Positions 8,272 to 15,757 of a DNA stretch of 64,000 bases are shown here, piece by piece. Below the pieces are notes generated by a model. The model ran no database searches. It saw only the letters and a program-made list of their open reading frames with translations, and was not told the origin of the DNA. Position 1 is the stretch's first letter. Each line of letters begins with the position of its first letter. The stretch spans positions 17,745 through 81,744 of the forward strand of contig OMTF01000005.1 in NCBI GenBank assembly GCA_900313925.1, written 5' to 3'. The stretch is from an uncultured Eubacteriales bacterium (GTDB lineage Bacteria > Bacillota > Clostridia > Oscillospirales > Oscillospiraceae). The position numbers and the translations under genes were made by a program.

Positions 8272-8662
8272 GATCTCTTTTTGGCTGACCGCCAATCCTC
8301 TCCGTTAATTCATTCACAGGCTGATCTTTACTTAATTATCTTAGTAGTTTTATATTAAACTATTAGATGTAAAAATAATGTGAATTTTTTTCATGCCGGA
8401 ATACAATAATTCTGTATTTGAGGTATTCCAAATGTCATCTGGCAATCTTCCTTTATCATGTTTTGTATTGCATATATGGTTGAGCTCTTACCAAGTAATT
8501 TTTTAAATAAAATCATTGCAGTACATTAATTTTTATTGAAAGAAGCCCTCTGTGGGCGTCTTTCATACGATACAATAATGGTGATATTATAATGGCATTA
8601 TTACTTTTCTATTCCAAATAATAATTATATGTCTTGCACAATACCATGTTTCCTTCCGCTTT
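8272..8662. other. Spacer between aroQ and aro operon
   Basis: An AT-rich stretch of 391 bases with one hairpin (8538-8564) and no supported gene. No clear -35/-10 pair for aroQ could be picked out. Confidence 0.5.
8538..8564 (-). terminator. Hairpin after aro operon, possible terminator
   Basis: GAAAGAAGCCC and GGGCGTCTTTC form an imperfect 11-bp stem around a 5-nt loop, about 100 bases after the aro operon's last stop. A poor U-run follows on the minus strand, so termination efficiency is doubtful. Confidence 0.4.
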
Positions 8663-10147
8663 TCAGTTTAGCTTTAGCTCCCTAATGATCTTTTCTGCGC
8701 AATCCTCTGGTGAACTTCCTTCAATAATTAGATCGCTCCATTTTTCATAAATTGGTAGTCTTTCTTTTGCCAGATACTCAACGGGGACAGATTGAGATAT
8801 TGGTCTTCCTGTATCGGGAAGGTTTTGTAGATCTTCTCTTTTTAGATATATAATACAACTATTTTGCCGGAGTAAATTATTGTTCTCCTCTCTAGTGACA
8901 ACGCCCCCGCCTGTTGCAATAACCAAATGGTTCATTGCACTATATTTTTGTAAAACATTTGTTTCGGCTACTCTGAATTCTTCCTCAGAATGTTTCTTAA
9001 AGTAGTTTTCTATCGAGCAGCCCAAAAGTTCTTCAATTTTGTCATCGAGGTCTACAAATTCACGTCTGAGTTTTTTTGATAAAACTTGCCCCGTGGTAGT
9101 CTTGCCACAGCCTGGCATTCCAATCAGCGCTATATTGGATGTATTCGATAGAATTGCCTTATAAACCTCTCTGCTTTTATTAGCTGCAAATTGACTTTTC
9201 GTAAAAAGTTCGCTAGCGCGGATCGCCTGCATAATAAGCATTGGCAATCCGCCGCTGCAAGGTATTCCCTTTTTTTCAGCATCAAGAATAAGTTTAGTAC
9301 GAAGAGGATTATATACTACATCTATAACCCCCTCTAAATGCCGGAAAATATCAAGATTTACTAGACTGTTTCCATTATCGGGATACATCCCGACTGGTGT
9401 AGCATTAACAATTATTTCCGAATCTGCATGCCGTGATAAATTCGAATAATTGTTCTCTCCATGTCTAGACACCGTAATTATTTCCCGTGCTTCATGATTT
9501 CGAAGTACGTCTCGTATAGTTGGAGCAACCCCGCCATTTCCTAAAACGAGGCACTTTTTATTTTTAGGCATTATTCCTGTATATTTTATTAGATAATCAA
9601 ATCCATCATAATCTGTGTTATAGCCATGCAAGCGACCGTTTTCCTCACGAACTACTGTATTTACGCTTCCAATTCTTCTTGCTGCAGGCGAAAGACTATC
9701 AAGGAATGGAAGGACGGCTTTTTTGTATGGGATTGTAACATTCAATCCATCGAAATTTCCATTTTTTAGAAACCGTTCTACTTCATTAAACTCCTTTTCA
9801 TATAGACAATAAGTGTAGTTGCCCAGCATTTTGTGTATCTGCGGAGAATAGCTATGACCCAATTTTTGTCCTAGCAAGCCGAATCTGCCTATCCTCGAGA
9901 ATTGATATGACTTGCTCAGATCCATGAGTTTATGGAGAAGAGCCTCCGCATATATCTCGTATTTCTCCGGGCACGTCTCTTTAAGTGCATCGATTTTCTT
10001 TTCTTCCCTTTCCAAATCCTCAATCGGTTTGTTAATCTCCTTTTTAATTTCTGACATATTAGCTACGGCGTCCATTCTCATGCAAAAGAGGGAAATTATT
10101 TTTCTGTCGATTGAATCGATTCTCGCCCGTATTTCATCAAGTGTCAT
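8663..10147 (-). CDS. Trifunctional chorismate mutase / shikimate dehydrogenase / shikimate kinase fusion
   Basis: A 494-residue cytosolic fusion of three pathway enzymes. Residues 1-80 are an AroQ-class chorismate mutase retaining Arg7, Arg24, Lys35, Asp44, Arg47 and Glu48, which line up with E. coli Arg11, Arg28, Lys39, Asp48, Arg51 and Glu52. Residues 85-330 are AroE, with GHSYSPQIH, NVTIPYKK (catalytic Lys), GYNTDYDGF (catalytic Asp) and a VLGNGGVAP dinucleotide loop. Residues 335-494 are AroK, with P-loop GMPGCGKTT, DLDDKIEE, FRVAE and ATGGGVV. The ATG at 10147 overlaps the aroC stop by 11 bases, with GGAGG 11 bases upstream. The three activities are not consecutive: the mutase acts three steps after the kinase. 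Confidence 0.95.
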   Translation of the reverse strand: MTLDEIRARIDSIDRKIISLFCMRMDAVANMSEIKKEINKPIEDLEREEKKIDALKETCPEKYEIYAEALLHKLMDLSKSYQFSRIGRFGLLGQKLGHSYSPQIHKMLGNYTYCLYEKEFNEVERFLKNGNFDGLNVTIPYKKAVLPFLDSLSPAARRIGSVNTVVREENGRLHGYNTDYDGFDYLIKYTGIMPKNKKCLVLGNGGVAPTIRDVLRNHEAREIITVSRHGENNYSNLSRHADSEIIVNATPVGMYPDNGNSLVNLDIFRHLEGVIDVVYNPLRTKLILDAEKKGIPCSGGLPMLIMQAIRASELFTKSQFAANKSREVYKAILSNTSNIALIGMPGCGKTTTGQVLSKKLRREFVDLDDKIEELLGCSIENYFKKHSEEEFRVAETNVLQKYSAMNHLVIATGGGVVTREENNNLLRQNSCIIYLKREDLQNLPDTGRPISQSVPVEYLAKERLPIYEKWSDLIIEGSSPEDCAEKIIRELKLN

Positions 10148-11141
10148 ATCCCATAGCCTCCTGAAGAAATGTAAGAATTACAATGCCGGCCATAGCATCA
10201 ACGACAGGAACTGCACGGTAAGCTACGCATGGGTCGTGTCTTCCTTTTATTTTAATTTCGCAGTTTTGCATCGTTTTTAGATTAACGGATTTCTGCGGTA
10301 TAGATATGGAGGGTGTTGGACGAAATACAAGCTCAAAGGTAATCGGCATTCCATTAGAAATTCCTCCATTAATACCGCCAGAATTGTTTGTTATTGTTTC
10401 TATTACATTTACATTCTCCTCGTTTACTTTAAATCCGTCATTTGCTTCACTTCCAAGCATGTTTGCAAATTCAAATCCGGCTCCAAACTGAATTCCCTTT
10501 ACAGCTGGTATTGCGAACATTGCACGTGCAATTTCTCCTTCAATATTTTTGCCAATATCCGGAGCTCCTATGGCAGATGGAAATCCGGTAATTTTGCACG
10601 CTATGCAGCCTCCAATGCTGTCTCCTGCACGTTCTGCTTCCGCAATTTGATTTTCAATTTCTTGCTCTTTTGGGTTTCTTATACCATGAATGCTTGAAAT
10701 ATATGAGTTAACAAAGATTTTCTTTTTCATTAGTTGCAGTCTGGCGATGGAGCCCGCGAAAACCAAAGGTGCTGTGAGTCTTCCGGAAAAATGACCTCCT
10801 CCGCGAAAATCATTATATCCGCGATATCGTATCCATCCTGTATAGTCTGCATGAGAAGGCCTTGGAATATATTTCAGGTCTTCGTAATCTTCGGAATGTT
10901 TATCATCATTTGAAAAAACAGCACATAAAGGTGTTCCGGTTGTCTTGTTATTATAAATACCGGAAAGTATTTTCGGTTTATCGCTTTCCTTTCGTTCTGT
11001 CGAAAGAGGGGTTCTTCCAGGAGCACGTCTATCCATCTGCGATTGTATAAAATCTTGATCTAAATAGATCCCGGATGGAATATCTTCAATTACAATTCCT
11101 ATTGCCGGTCCATGTGACTCTCCGAATAATGAATATTTCAA
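10137..11141 (-). CDS. aroC: Chorismate synthase
   Basis: A 334-residue FMN-dependent enzyme that converts 5-enolpyruvylshikimate-3-phosphate to chorismate. FGESHGPAIG, DRRAPGR, RPSHADYTG, FRGGGHFSGRLTAP and MAGIVILTF follow the family order; the GGGHFSGRLT variant replaces the more common GGGRSSARET. The only in-frame start is a TTG at 11141, one base after the aroA stop, with AAGGATGG upstream. This gives an N-terminus 8-10 residues shorter than usual (it starts at KYSLFGESHG), so translation is probably coupled to aroA. The stop overlaps the fusion gene start. Confidence 0.93.
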   Translation of the reverse strand: MKYSLFGESHGPAIGIVIEDIPSGIYLDQDFIQSQMDRRAPGRTPLSTERKESDKPKILSGIYNNKTTGTPLCAVFSNDDKHSEDYEDLKYIPRPSHADYTGWIRYRGYNDFRGGGHFSGRLTAPLVFAGSIARLQLMKKKIFVNSYISSIHGIRNPKEQEIENQIAEAERAGDSIGGCIACKITGFPSAIGAPDIGKNIEGEIARAMFAIPAVKGIQFGAGFEFANMLGSEANDGFKVNEENVNVIETITNNSGGINGGISNGMPITFELVFRPTPSISIPQKSVNLKTMQNCEIKIKGRHDPCVAYRAVPVVDAMAGIVILTFLQEAMGYDT

Positions 11142-11142
11142 A

Positions 11143-12405
11143 TTAATCCATCCTTTCGATATTTCCGCCGAGGATTTGATAATCCTTGAAAAAACGTGGA
11201 TATGATTTTTTCACACATTCTGCTCCGTGCAATGTCACACCATTTTTGCTTCGGATGGCCGCAATAGATGCCATCATTGCGATTCTGTGATCATTCCATG
11301 CGTCAACATCCGCATTATGAAATCCCGGATCACCCCGTATCGTCAGGCCATCTGAAAATTCTTCTATCTTCCCTCCAAGCAAGCGGATCACTTCCGCAGC
11401 TGCCATCAGCCTGTCACTTTCTTTATAGCGCAGTCGTTCTGCATTATAAATAATAGTTTCTCCCTTTGCAGCGCTAGCACAGACGCAAAGGGCAGGGATA
11501 AGATCGGGTATATTTTTAGCATCTATATCTATTGAATGCAGATCCTGTGGGTAGATTGTAATTAAATCTCCGCTACTATCGATCTTCGCACCGAATTGCG
11601 CTAAAAGTTCCACGATTCTCCTATCTCCTTGCAGGCTTCCCCTATTTAATCCCGAAACACTCACGGAATTTTCTGCAAAAGCTCCAGCACATAGCCAAAA
11701 TGCAGCGTTCGACCAGTCGCCTTCAACGTTCCACCTCTTTGCTTTATATTCTCCTCTGACCGAGAAGTCGTTATTATCTACAGCAACATCTAGACCAGCT
11801 TTCAATAAGCAGTCCACCGTTATTGCCACATAAGGAGAAGACTGGATTTCTCCCATGACATGAATATTCCCACCGCCGCACAAAGGCAATGTCATCAGCA
11901 ACCCGCTAATGAATTGAGATGAAATTCCTCCATCGATTTTAAAATCCGTATTCGACAGTGGCCCTTCTGCCAGCAGAGTAGACTTGTCCTGCAAAATAAA
12001 CTTTGCCCCATGTGCAGAAAGTTCCTCCATCAAAGGCAAAATCGGTCGTTCTGCCAATCTTCCGTGAAGTAAGAATTTTGCCTTACATCCAAGAGCGCAT
12101 ATAATTGGGAGCAGGAACCGAAAAGTCGTTCCGGACTCCCCGCAGTCTAGCATGCATTCTCTGTTCCTTGCGCTGTCTTTATCTAGAGGAGAAACCGCTA
12201 TTCTATCCCGGCAAATAGTAATCTCTGCCCCTAAAGCTTCAAGACAGTTAATCGTTGCTTGAATGTCCGCAGAAATCGTGCTGCAAAAGATATCCGATGG
12301 ACCATCTGATAAAGATGCGCAAATTAGCATTCTGTGTGCGTATGATTTAGATGACGGTGCGGCTACCGTACCGGAAAACTGGTTTGCAGAAATGTGCACA
12401 ATCAT
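11143..12405 (-). CDS. aroA: 3-phosphoshikimate 1-carboxyvinyltransferase (EPSP synthase)
   Basis: A 420-residue enzyme that transfers enolpyruvyl from PEP to shikimate-3-phosphate. It has APSSKSYAHRMLICASL at residues 15-32, CGESGTTFRFLLPI at about 90, RRIVELLAQFGA, ERLRYKESDRLMAAAEVI and NDHRIAMM near the C terminus. These cover the PEP- and shikimate-phosphate-binding residues. The ATG at 12405 has GAGGAG eight bases upstream; the 25-codon upstream extension lacks a site and does not resemble the family. It sits 37 bases after aroB, inside the operon. Confidence 0.96.
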   Translation of the reverse strand: MIVHISANQFSGTVAAPSSKSYAHRMLICASLSDGPSDIFCSTISADIQATINCLEALGAEITICRDRIAVSPLDKDSARNRECMLDCGESGTTFRFLLPIICALGCKAKFLLHGRLAERPILPLMEELSAHGAKFILQDKSTLLAEGPLSNTDFKIDGGISSQFISGLLMTLPLCGGGNIHVMGEIQSSPYVAITVDCLLKAGLDVAVDNNDFSVRGEYKAKRWNVEGDWSNAAFWLCAGAFAENSVSVSGLNRGSLQGDRRIVELLAQFGAKIDSSGDLITIYPQDLHSIDIDAKNIPDLIPALCVCASAAKGETIIYNAERLRYKESDRLMAAAEVIRLLGGKIEEFSDGLTIRGDPGFHNADVDAWNDHRIAMMASIAAIRSKNGVTLHGAECVKKSYPRFFKDYQILGGNIERMD

Positions 12406-12442
12406 ATGGTATCTCCTCTTTCGAGCAAAGCATGCATGAACT

Positions 12443-13486
12443 TTACAGTCCTTGCGAAATAAAATCTTCCAATTCTGCAAATGGAATATCCTTCATAACG
12501 CATTCTCCTATGCGAACAGGAATTATCATTCGAACTGTGTTTGTTTTTTTCTTTTTATCATTTTCTATAGCCCTGCTGATTTGCTTTGCCGAATAGTCTG
12601 TGTACGTCGGGAGATGAAACATTTCTAGAAAACTGCATATTTTTTCCGGAGCATTATTCGGACAAATGGTTTTCGCTGCTGCACGCGATACAACTGACAT
12701 GCCAATTGATACTGCACGCCCATGCGATATATTGTAGCTGGATAGCAACTCGACGGCATGGCCTACGGTATGCCCAAAGTTCAGCATCATTCGCAGATCT
12801 TTATCTTTTTCATCTGCCTCTACAAAATTTCTTTTAATTTCTACGCATCGCAGAATAATATTTTGAATATTTTCATTGACTCCCTTTAATAATTCAAGGA
12901 GATGCGGATCTGAAAGTACGGCATATTTAATAATTTCCGCACATCCGTCTTCAAATAAATTTTTTGGTAATGTACGCAGTGTCGAATAATCACAAATCAC
13001 AGCACTAGGCTGCCAAAAAGTACCGACAAGGTTCTTGCCTTCAGGAAGATTAATTCCCGTTTTCCCTCCGACCGAAGCATCTACCATAGCTAAAAGTGTC
13101 GTGGGAATTTGTAAATAATGTATTCCGCGCATATATGTGGAAGCTGCAAAGCCAGTCAGATCGCCTGTAACTCCACCGCCTAAAGACACGAGAAAATCTT
13201 GCCGCGAAAGACCCGCTTTTACGCAAGCTTCAAGCAATTCCAGGTAAGTATTTGCGGTTTTGGATTTTTCTCCGTGCGGGTATACGAATTTATAGACCTG
13301 AAATCCCGAAGCCTTTAAAGATTTGCAAACATCATCTGCATAAATTTTATTCACAATATCGCCGCATACTACAATGCATTTTAATCCGCTGCAGGAATTT
13401 CGCGCAACTTCGCCAGTCAATTTAAGAATGCCGTTATCAATAATAATGTGATAGGCACTTGAAGCCTGAACAATCACCTCAGCCAT
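12443..13486 (-). CDS. aroB: 3-dehydroquinate synthase
   Basis: A 347-residue NAD- and divalent-metal-dependent enzyme that cyclises DAHP to 3-dehydroquinate. It has LGGGVTGDLTGFAASTYMRG for nucleotide binding, DASVGGKTGIN for substrate, and EIIKYAV and NFGHTVGHAVE for metal. Length is typical. The frame allows ATGs at 13495 and 13486. The second is preferred because the AAGGTGG site is nine bases from it but directly abuts the first. Either start overlaps the tyrA stop (13479), so translation is likely coupled. Confidence 0.95.
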   Translation of the reverse strand: MAEVIVQASSAYHIIIDNGILKLTGEVARNSCSGLKCIVVCGDIVNKIYADDVCKSLKASGFQVYKFVYPHGEKSKTANTYLELLEACVKAGLSRQDFLVSLGGGVTGDLTGFAASTYMRGIHYLQIPTTLLAMVDASVGGKTGINLPEGKNLVGTFWQPSAVICDYSTLRTLPKNLFEDGCAEIIKYAVLSDPHLLELLKGVNENIQNIILRCVEIKRNFVEADEKDKDLRMMLNFGHTVGHAVELLSSYNISHGRAVSIGMSVVSRAAAKTICPNNAPEKICSFLEMFHLPTYTDYSAKQISRAIENDKKKKTNTVRMIIPVRIGECVMKDIPFAELEDFISQGL

Positions 13487-14318
13487 CTTTGCCATCCACC
13501 TTTTCTTTCAGCTCTCTTCCTTCTGCTAGCAGCACTTCTAATTTCTCTGCATCGCCATCGGAAATAGCATCGCGAAATTGTTCCAACGATCCAATTAAAT
13601 TATTCAACTCATATAATAGGTTGTCCGAATTTTCCATAAATAACTGTGTCCACATTTTCTCATTTAAATGCGCAACCCTAGTCATGTCCTTATAACTGCC
13701 CGCTGAAACTCCTGCATGGCTTTGAGCTGTTGGACTTTTGATATATGCACAGGATACAACGTGCGCTAATTGTGATGTGAATGCAATCGTCTTATCATGC
13801 TTTGCGGAAGTCGTAACCGTTATTTTTCCAAATTTTGCTGGTGCCAATAGGTCCTTTATTTTCTGCAATTCATTGATATCATCATAAAACTCCGGAACAA
13901 TTACCATCGGCTGCCCCGCAAACAATCCCGAAAAGCTGTTTTTAAAACCCGAATACTGCGTCCCTGCCATCGGATGACCTCCGACATATGTGTAACCATA
14001 TTGATGAGCCAGCTGAAACCCTGCTTTGCAGATTATTCTTTTGGTTCCTCCGCAATCCATCACAACGGTTTTTTTACTAACATTAGGAGCAATGTTACGC
14101 ATATACTCTATCGTATCTTCCGGAAATTTGGCAATGAAAATAATATCGCATTGGGGAATAGTAATTTCATTTAATTCCCCGTCTGAAACTCCGGCCAATT
14201 GGGCATATTCTGTTACGCTTTTCGTTCTGTCCTCTACGTAGACTGTATGTCCAGCTTTTTTATAATCTCGAGCCAGAGAGCCGCCAATGAGTCCTATTCC
14301 AGCGAACCCTGCAATCAT
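13479..14318 (-). CDS. tyrA: Prephenate dehydrogenase
   Basis: A 279-residue NAD(P)-dependent enzyme that oxidatively decarboxylates prephenate to 4-hydroxyphenylpyruvate, the committed step to tyrosine. The N-terminal Rossmann fold shows IGLIGGSLARDYKKAG. GGHPMAGTQYSGF carries the catalytic His, and TSQLAHVVSCAYIKS and GSYKDMTRVA complete the helical domain. No C-terminal ACT domain is present, so feedback control by Tyr is not evident in the protein itself; the operon attenuator may carry that role. The start overlaps the aroF stop as ATGA, with GGAGG upstream. Confidence 0.94.
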   Translation of the reverse strand: MIAGFAGIGLIGGSLARDYKKAGHTVYVEDRTKSVTEYAQLAGVSDGELNEITIPQCDIIFIAKFPEDTIEYMRNIAPNVSKKTVVMDCGGTKRIICKAGFQLAHQYGYTYVGGHPMAGTQYSGFKNSFSGLFAGQPMVIVPEFYDDINELQKIKDLLAPAKFGKITVTTSAKHDKTIAFTSQLAHVVSCAYIKSPTAQSHAGVSAGSYKDMTRVAHLNEKMWTQLFMENSDNLLYELNNLIGSLEQFRDAISDGDAEKLEVLLAEGRELKEKVDGKDG

Positions 14319-15319
14319 AATATTGCCTCCCGAATTCGTTTCACCTTTGTCATTAGTACATCAAATGCGTCCGGGGTAATTGACTGTGCCCCGTCGCATT
14401 TTGCTTTTGATGGCTCATTATGTACTTCTATCATCAAGCCGTCTGTTCCTGCCGCTGTAGCGCCAAGGGCAACGGGAGCCACCAAATCCGCATGTCCTGT
14501 TGCATGGCTTGGATCCGCAATCACAGGGAGGTGGCTTAATTTATGGATTAGAGGAATGGAAGAAAGATCAAAAGTATTTCGTGTATAGGATTCGTATGTT
14601 CGTATCCCTCGCTCGCATAGAATAACATTTCTGTTTCCCGAGGAAAGAATATATTCCGCAGACATGAGCCATTCTTCTATGGTGTTCGCAAATCCGCGCT
14701 TAAGGAGTATTGGCTTTCTGCAATGACCAAGTTCTTTCAGTAGTTCATAGTTCTGCATATTCCTAGCGCCAATCTGGATAATATCTACATCTTCAAATAG
14801 GTCAAGAGTTGAAATGTCCATCAATTCCGTAATGATAGGTAGACCTGTTGCCTTTTTTGCTTCAAGGAGAAGTAAAATTCCCTCTTTTCCCATTCCCTGG
14901 AACGAATAAGGCGATGTTCGCGGCTTGAAGGCACCGCCCCGAAGGATTTTTGCTCCCGATTTTTTCACTTGCTCAGCAATAAAAATAATTTGTTCCTCAT
15001 TTTCGACAGAGCACGGTCCTGCTATAACGACAAAATTTCCATTTCCAATCTTTGTTCCGTCCTTGAGCTCAATGACTGTGTTCTCCGGATGGAACTTTCT
15101 ATTTGCCGCTTTAAACGGCTCCGAAACCCGTTTTACGCTCTCTACAGTATCTAAAGCTTCTAAAAGTTCAGTGTCGATTTTACTTACATCACCAACAAGG
15201 CCAATAATCGTAATATTTGTTCCTTTGGAAATGTCGGGTTCAACGCCTTGCTCTTTTAACCAAACTACAAGGTTCCTGATTTGCTCATCCGTAGTACCGG
15301 GCTTCATTACAACGACCAT
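14315..15319 (-). CDS. aroF: 3-deoxy-7-phosphoheptulonate (DAHP) synthase
   Basis: A 334-residue enzyme that condenses PEP and erythrose-4-phosphate, the entry step of the shikimate pathway. Residues 1-70 form a ferredoxin-like regulatory domain (VVVMKPGTTDEQI...), as in Thermotoga-type enzymes where it mediates Tyr/Phe inhibition. The barrel carries IAGPCSVE, KILRGGAFKPRTSPYSFQG, DIIQIGARNMQNYELL, KRGFANTIEEW and PVIADPSHATGH. The ATG at 15319 follows GGAGGG by five bases. It is the first structural gene after the Tyr-leader attenuator; the terminator ends only about 25 bases before it. Confidence 0.96.
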   Translation of the reverse strand: MVVVMKPGTTDEQIRNLVVWLKEQGVEPDISKGTNITIIGLVGDVSKIDTELLEALDTVESVKRVSEPFKAANRKFHPENTVIELKDGTKIGNGNFVVIAGPCSVENEEQIIFIAEQVKKSGAKILRGGAFKPRTSPYSFQGMGKEGILLLLEAKKATGLPIITELMDISTLDLFEDVDIIQIGARNMQNYELLKELGHCRKPILLKRGFANTIEEWLMSAEYILSSGNRNVILCERGIRTYESYTRNTFDLSSIPLIHKLSHLPVIADPSHATGHADLVAPVALGATAAGTDGLMIEVHNEPSKAKCDGAQSITPDAFDVLMTKVKRIREAIL

Positions 15320-15341
15320 AATTTCCCTCCTAGAAGTTAAA

Positions 15342-15378
15342 ATAAAAAAACCGTGTAGTGAATCACCACACGGTTTTT
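15342..15378 (-). terminator. Attenuator terminator in front of aroF
   Basis: The minus strand reads AAAAACCGTGTGGTGATTC then ACTACACGGTTTTTTT, a GC-rich hairpin with a long T-run, placed after the leader peptide and immediately before the aroF ribosome binding site. Its 5' arm can instead pair with the segment just after the leader stop. Confidence 0.9.
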
Positions 15379-15459
15379 TATCTTACTGAAATATTATTTA
15401 TTGTTCCGCATGATAAATCACTATTCCTCAAAAAATGAGCAATAGTAATAATAAGATGC
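15379..15459 (-). promoter_or_regulatory. Antiterminator and pre-emptor pairing segments of the aro attenuator
   Basis: Minus-strand segment 1 (TTACTATTGCTC, holding the last Tyr codons) pairs with segment 2 (GAGGAATAGTGA, around the leader stop). Segment 2's continuation ATTTATCATGCGG can pair over about 11 positions, with G-T wobbles, with the 5' terminator arm CCGTGTGGTGAT. This is the classical 1:2 / 2:3 / 3:4 set of alternatives. A ribosome stalled on the Tyr codons would cover segment 1 and favour read-through. Confidence 0.75.
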
Positions 15460-15486
15460 ACCTGTTTTTACCATAAAGTTATCCAT
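15421..15486 (-). CDS. Tyr-rich leader peptide of the aro operon (21 residues)
   Basis: A 21-codon frame from an ATG at 15486 to a TAG at 15421 is preceded by AAGGA with a six-base gap. Codons 12-15 are four consecutive Tyr codons (TAT TAT TAC TAT), and codons 18-19 are two Phe codons after Cys and Ser. It starts about 22 bases after the predicted transcription start and ends about 43 bases before the attenuator terminator. By analogy with trp and phe leaders, it senses charged tRNA-Tyr, and perhaps tRNA-Phe, to control the downstream DAHP synthase and prephenate dehydrogenase genes. The peptide itself probably has no other function. Confidence 0.85.
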   Translation of the reverse strand: MDNFMVKTGASYYYYCSFFEE

Positions 15487-15514
15487 AACAATTCCTTATC
15501 GAAAGATTATTTTT

Positions 15515-15543
15515 TTTATAGGCTTTTTAAAGCTTTATGTCAA
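15515..15543 (-). promoter_or_regulatory. Sigma-A promoter of the aro operon
   Basis: On the minus strand, -35 TTGACA (15543-15538), a 17-bp spacer, and -10 TATAAA (15520-15515). Transcription would begin near 15508, just before the Tyr leader peptide. Confidence 0.88.
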
Positions 15544-15601
15544 GAGAATCCTATTAATTTGGCAATATCACAAAGAATTCGAGAAACAGTGTCTACATAT
15601 A

Positions 15602-15663
15602 ATGCAAATTTTACCAAGAAAACCGGCATACCGTGCGCTAGGTTCTACTGGTAAAATTTGCAT
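15602..15663. repeat. 62-nt long hairpin between pyc and aro promoter
   Basis: A perfect 14-bp inverted repeat (15602-15615 with 15650-15663) encloses a 34-nt loop. The loop can form an inner AACC/GGTT stem and a GCA/TGC pairing. It could end pyruvate carboxylase transcripts, but it lacks a T-run next to the stem on the minus strand. It may instead be a structured RNA or a protein-binding site. Confidence 0.6.
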
Positions 15664-15757
15664 ATCCACGTACTACGAAGCTGCCATTTTCCCTTCGATA
15701 GATAAATAGAGTACGGTCTATGATAAATGGTCGGATTTACTTTTGGTATTCATTCGT

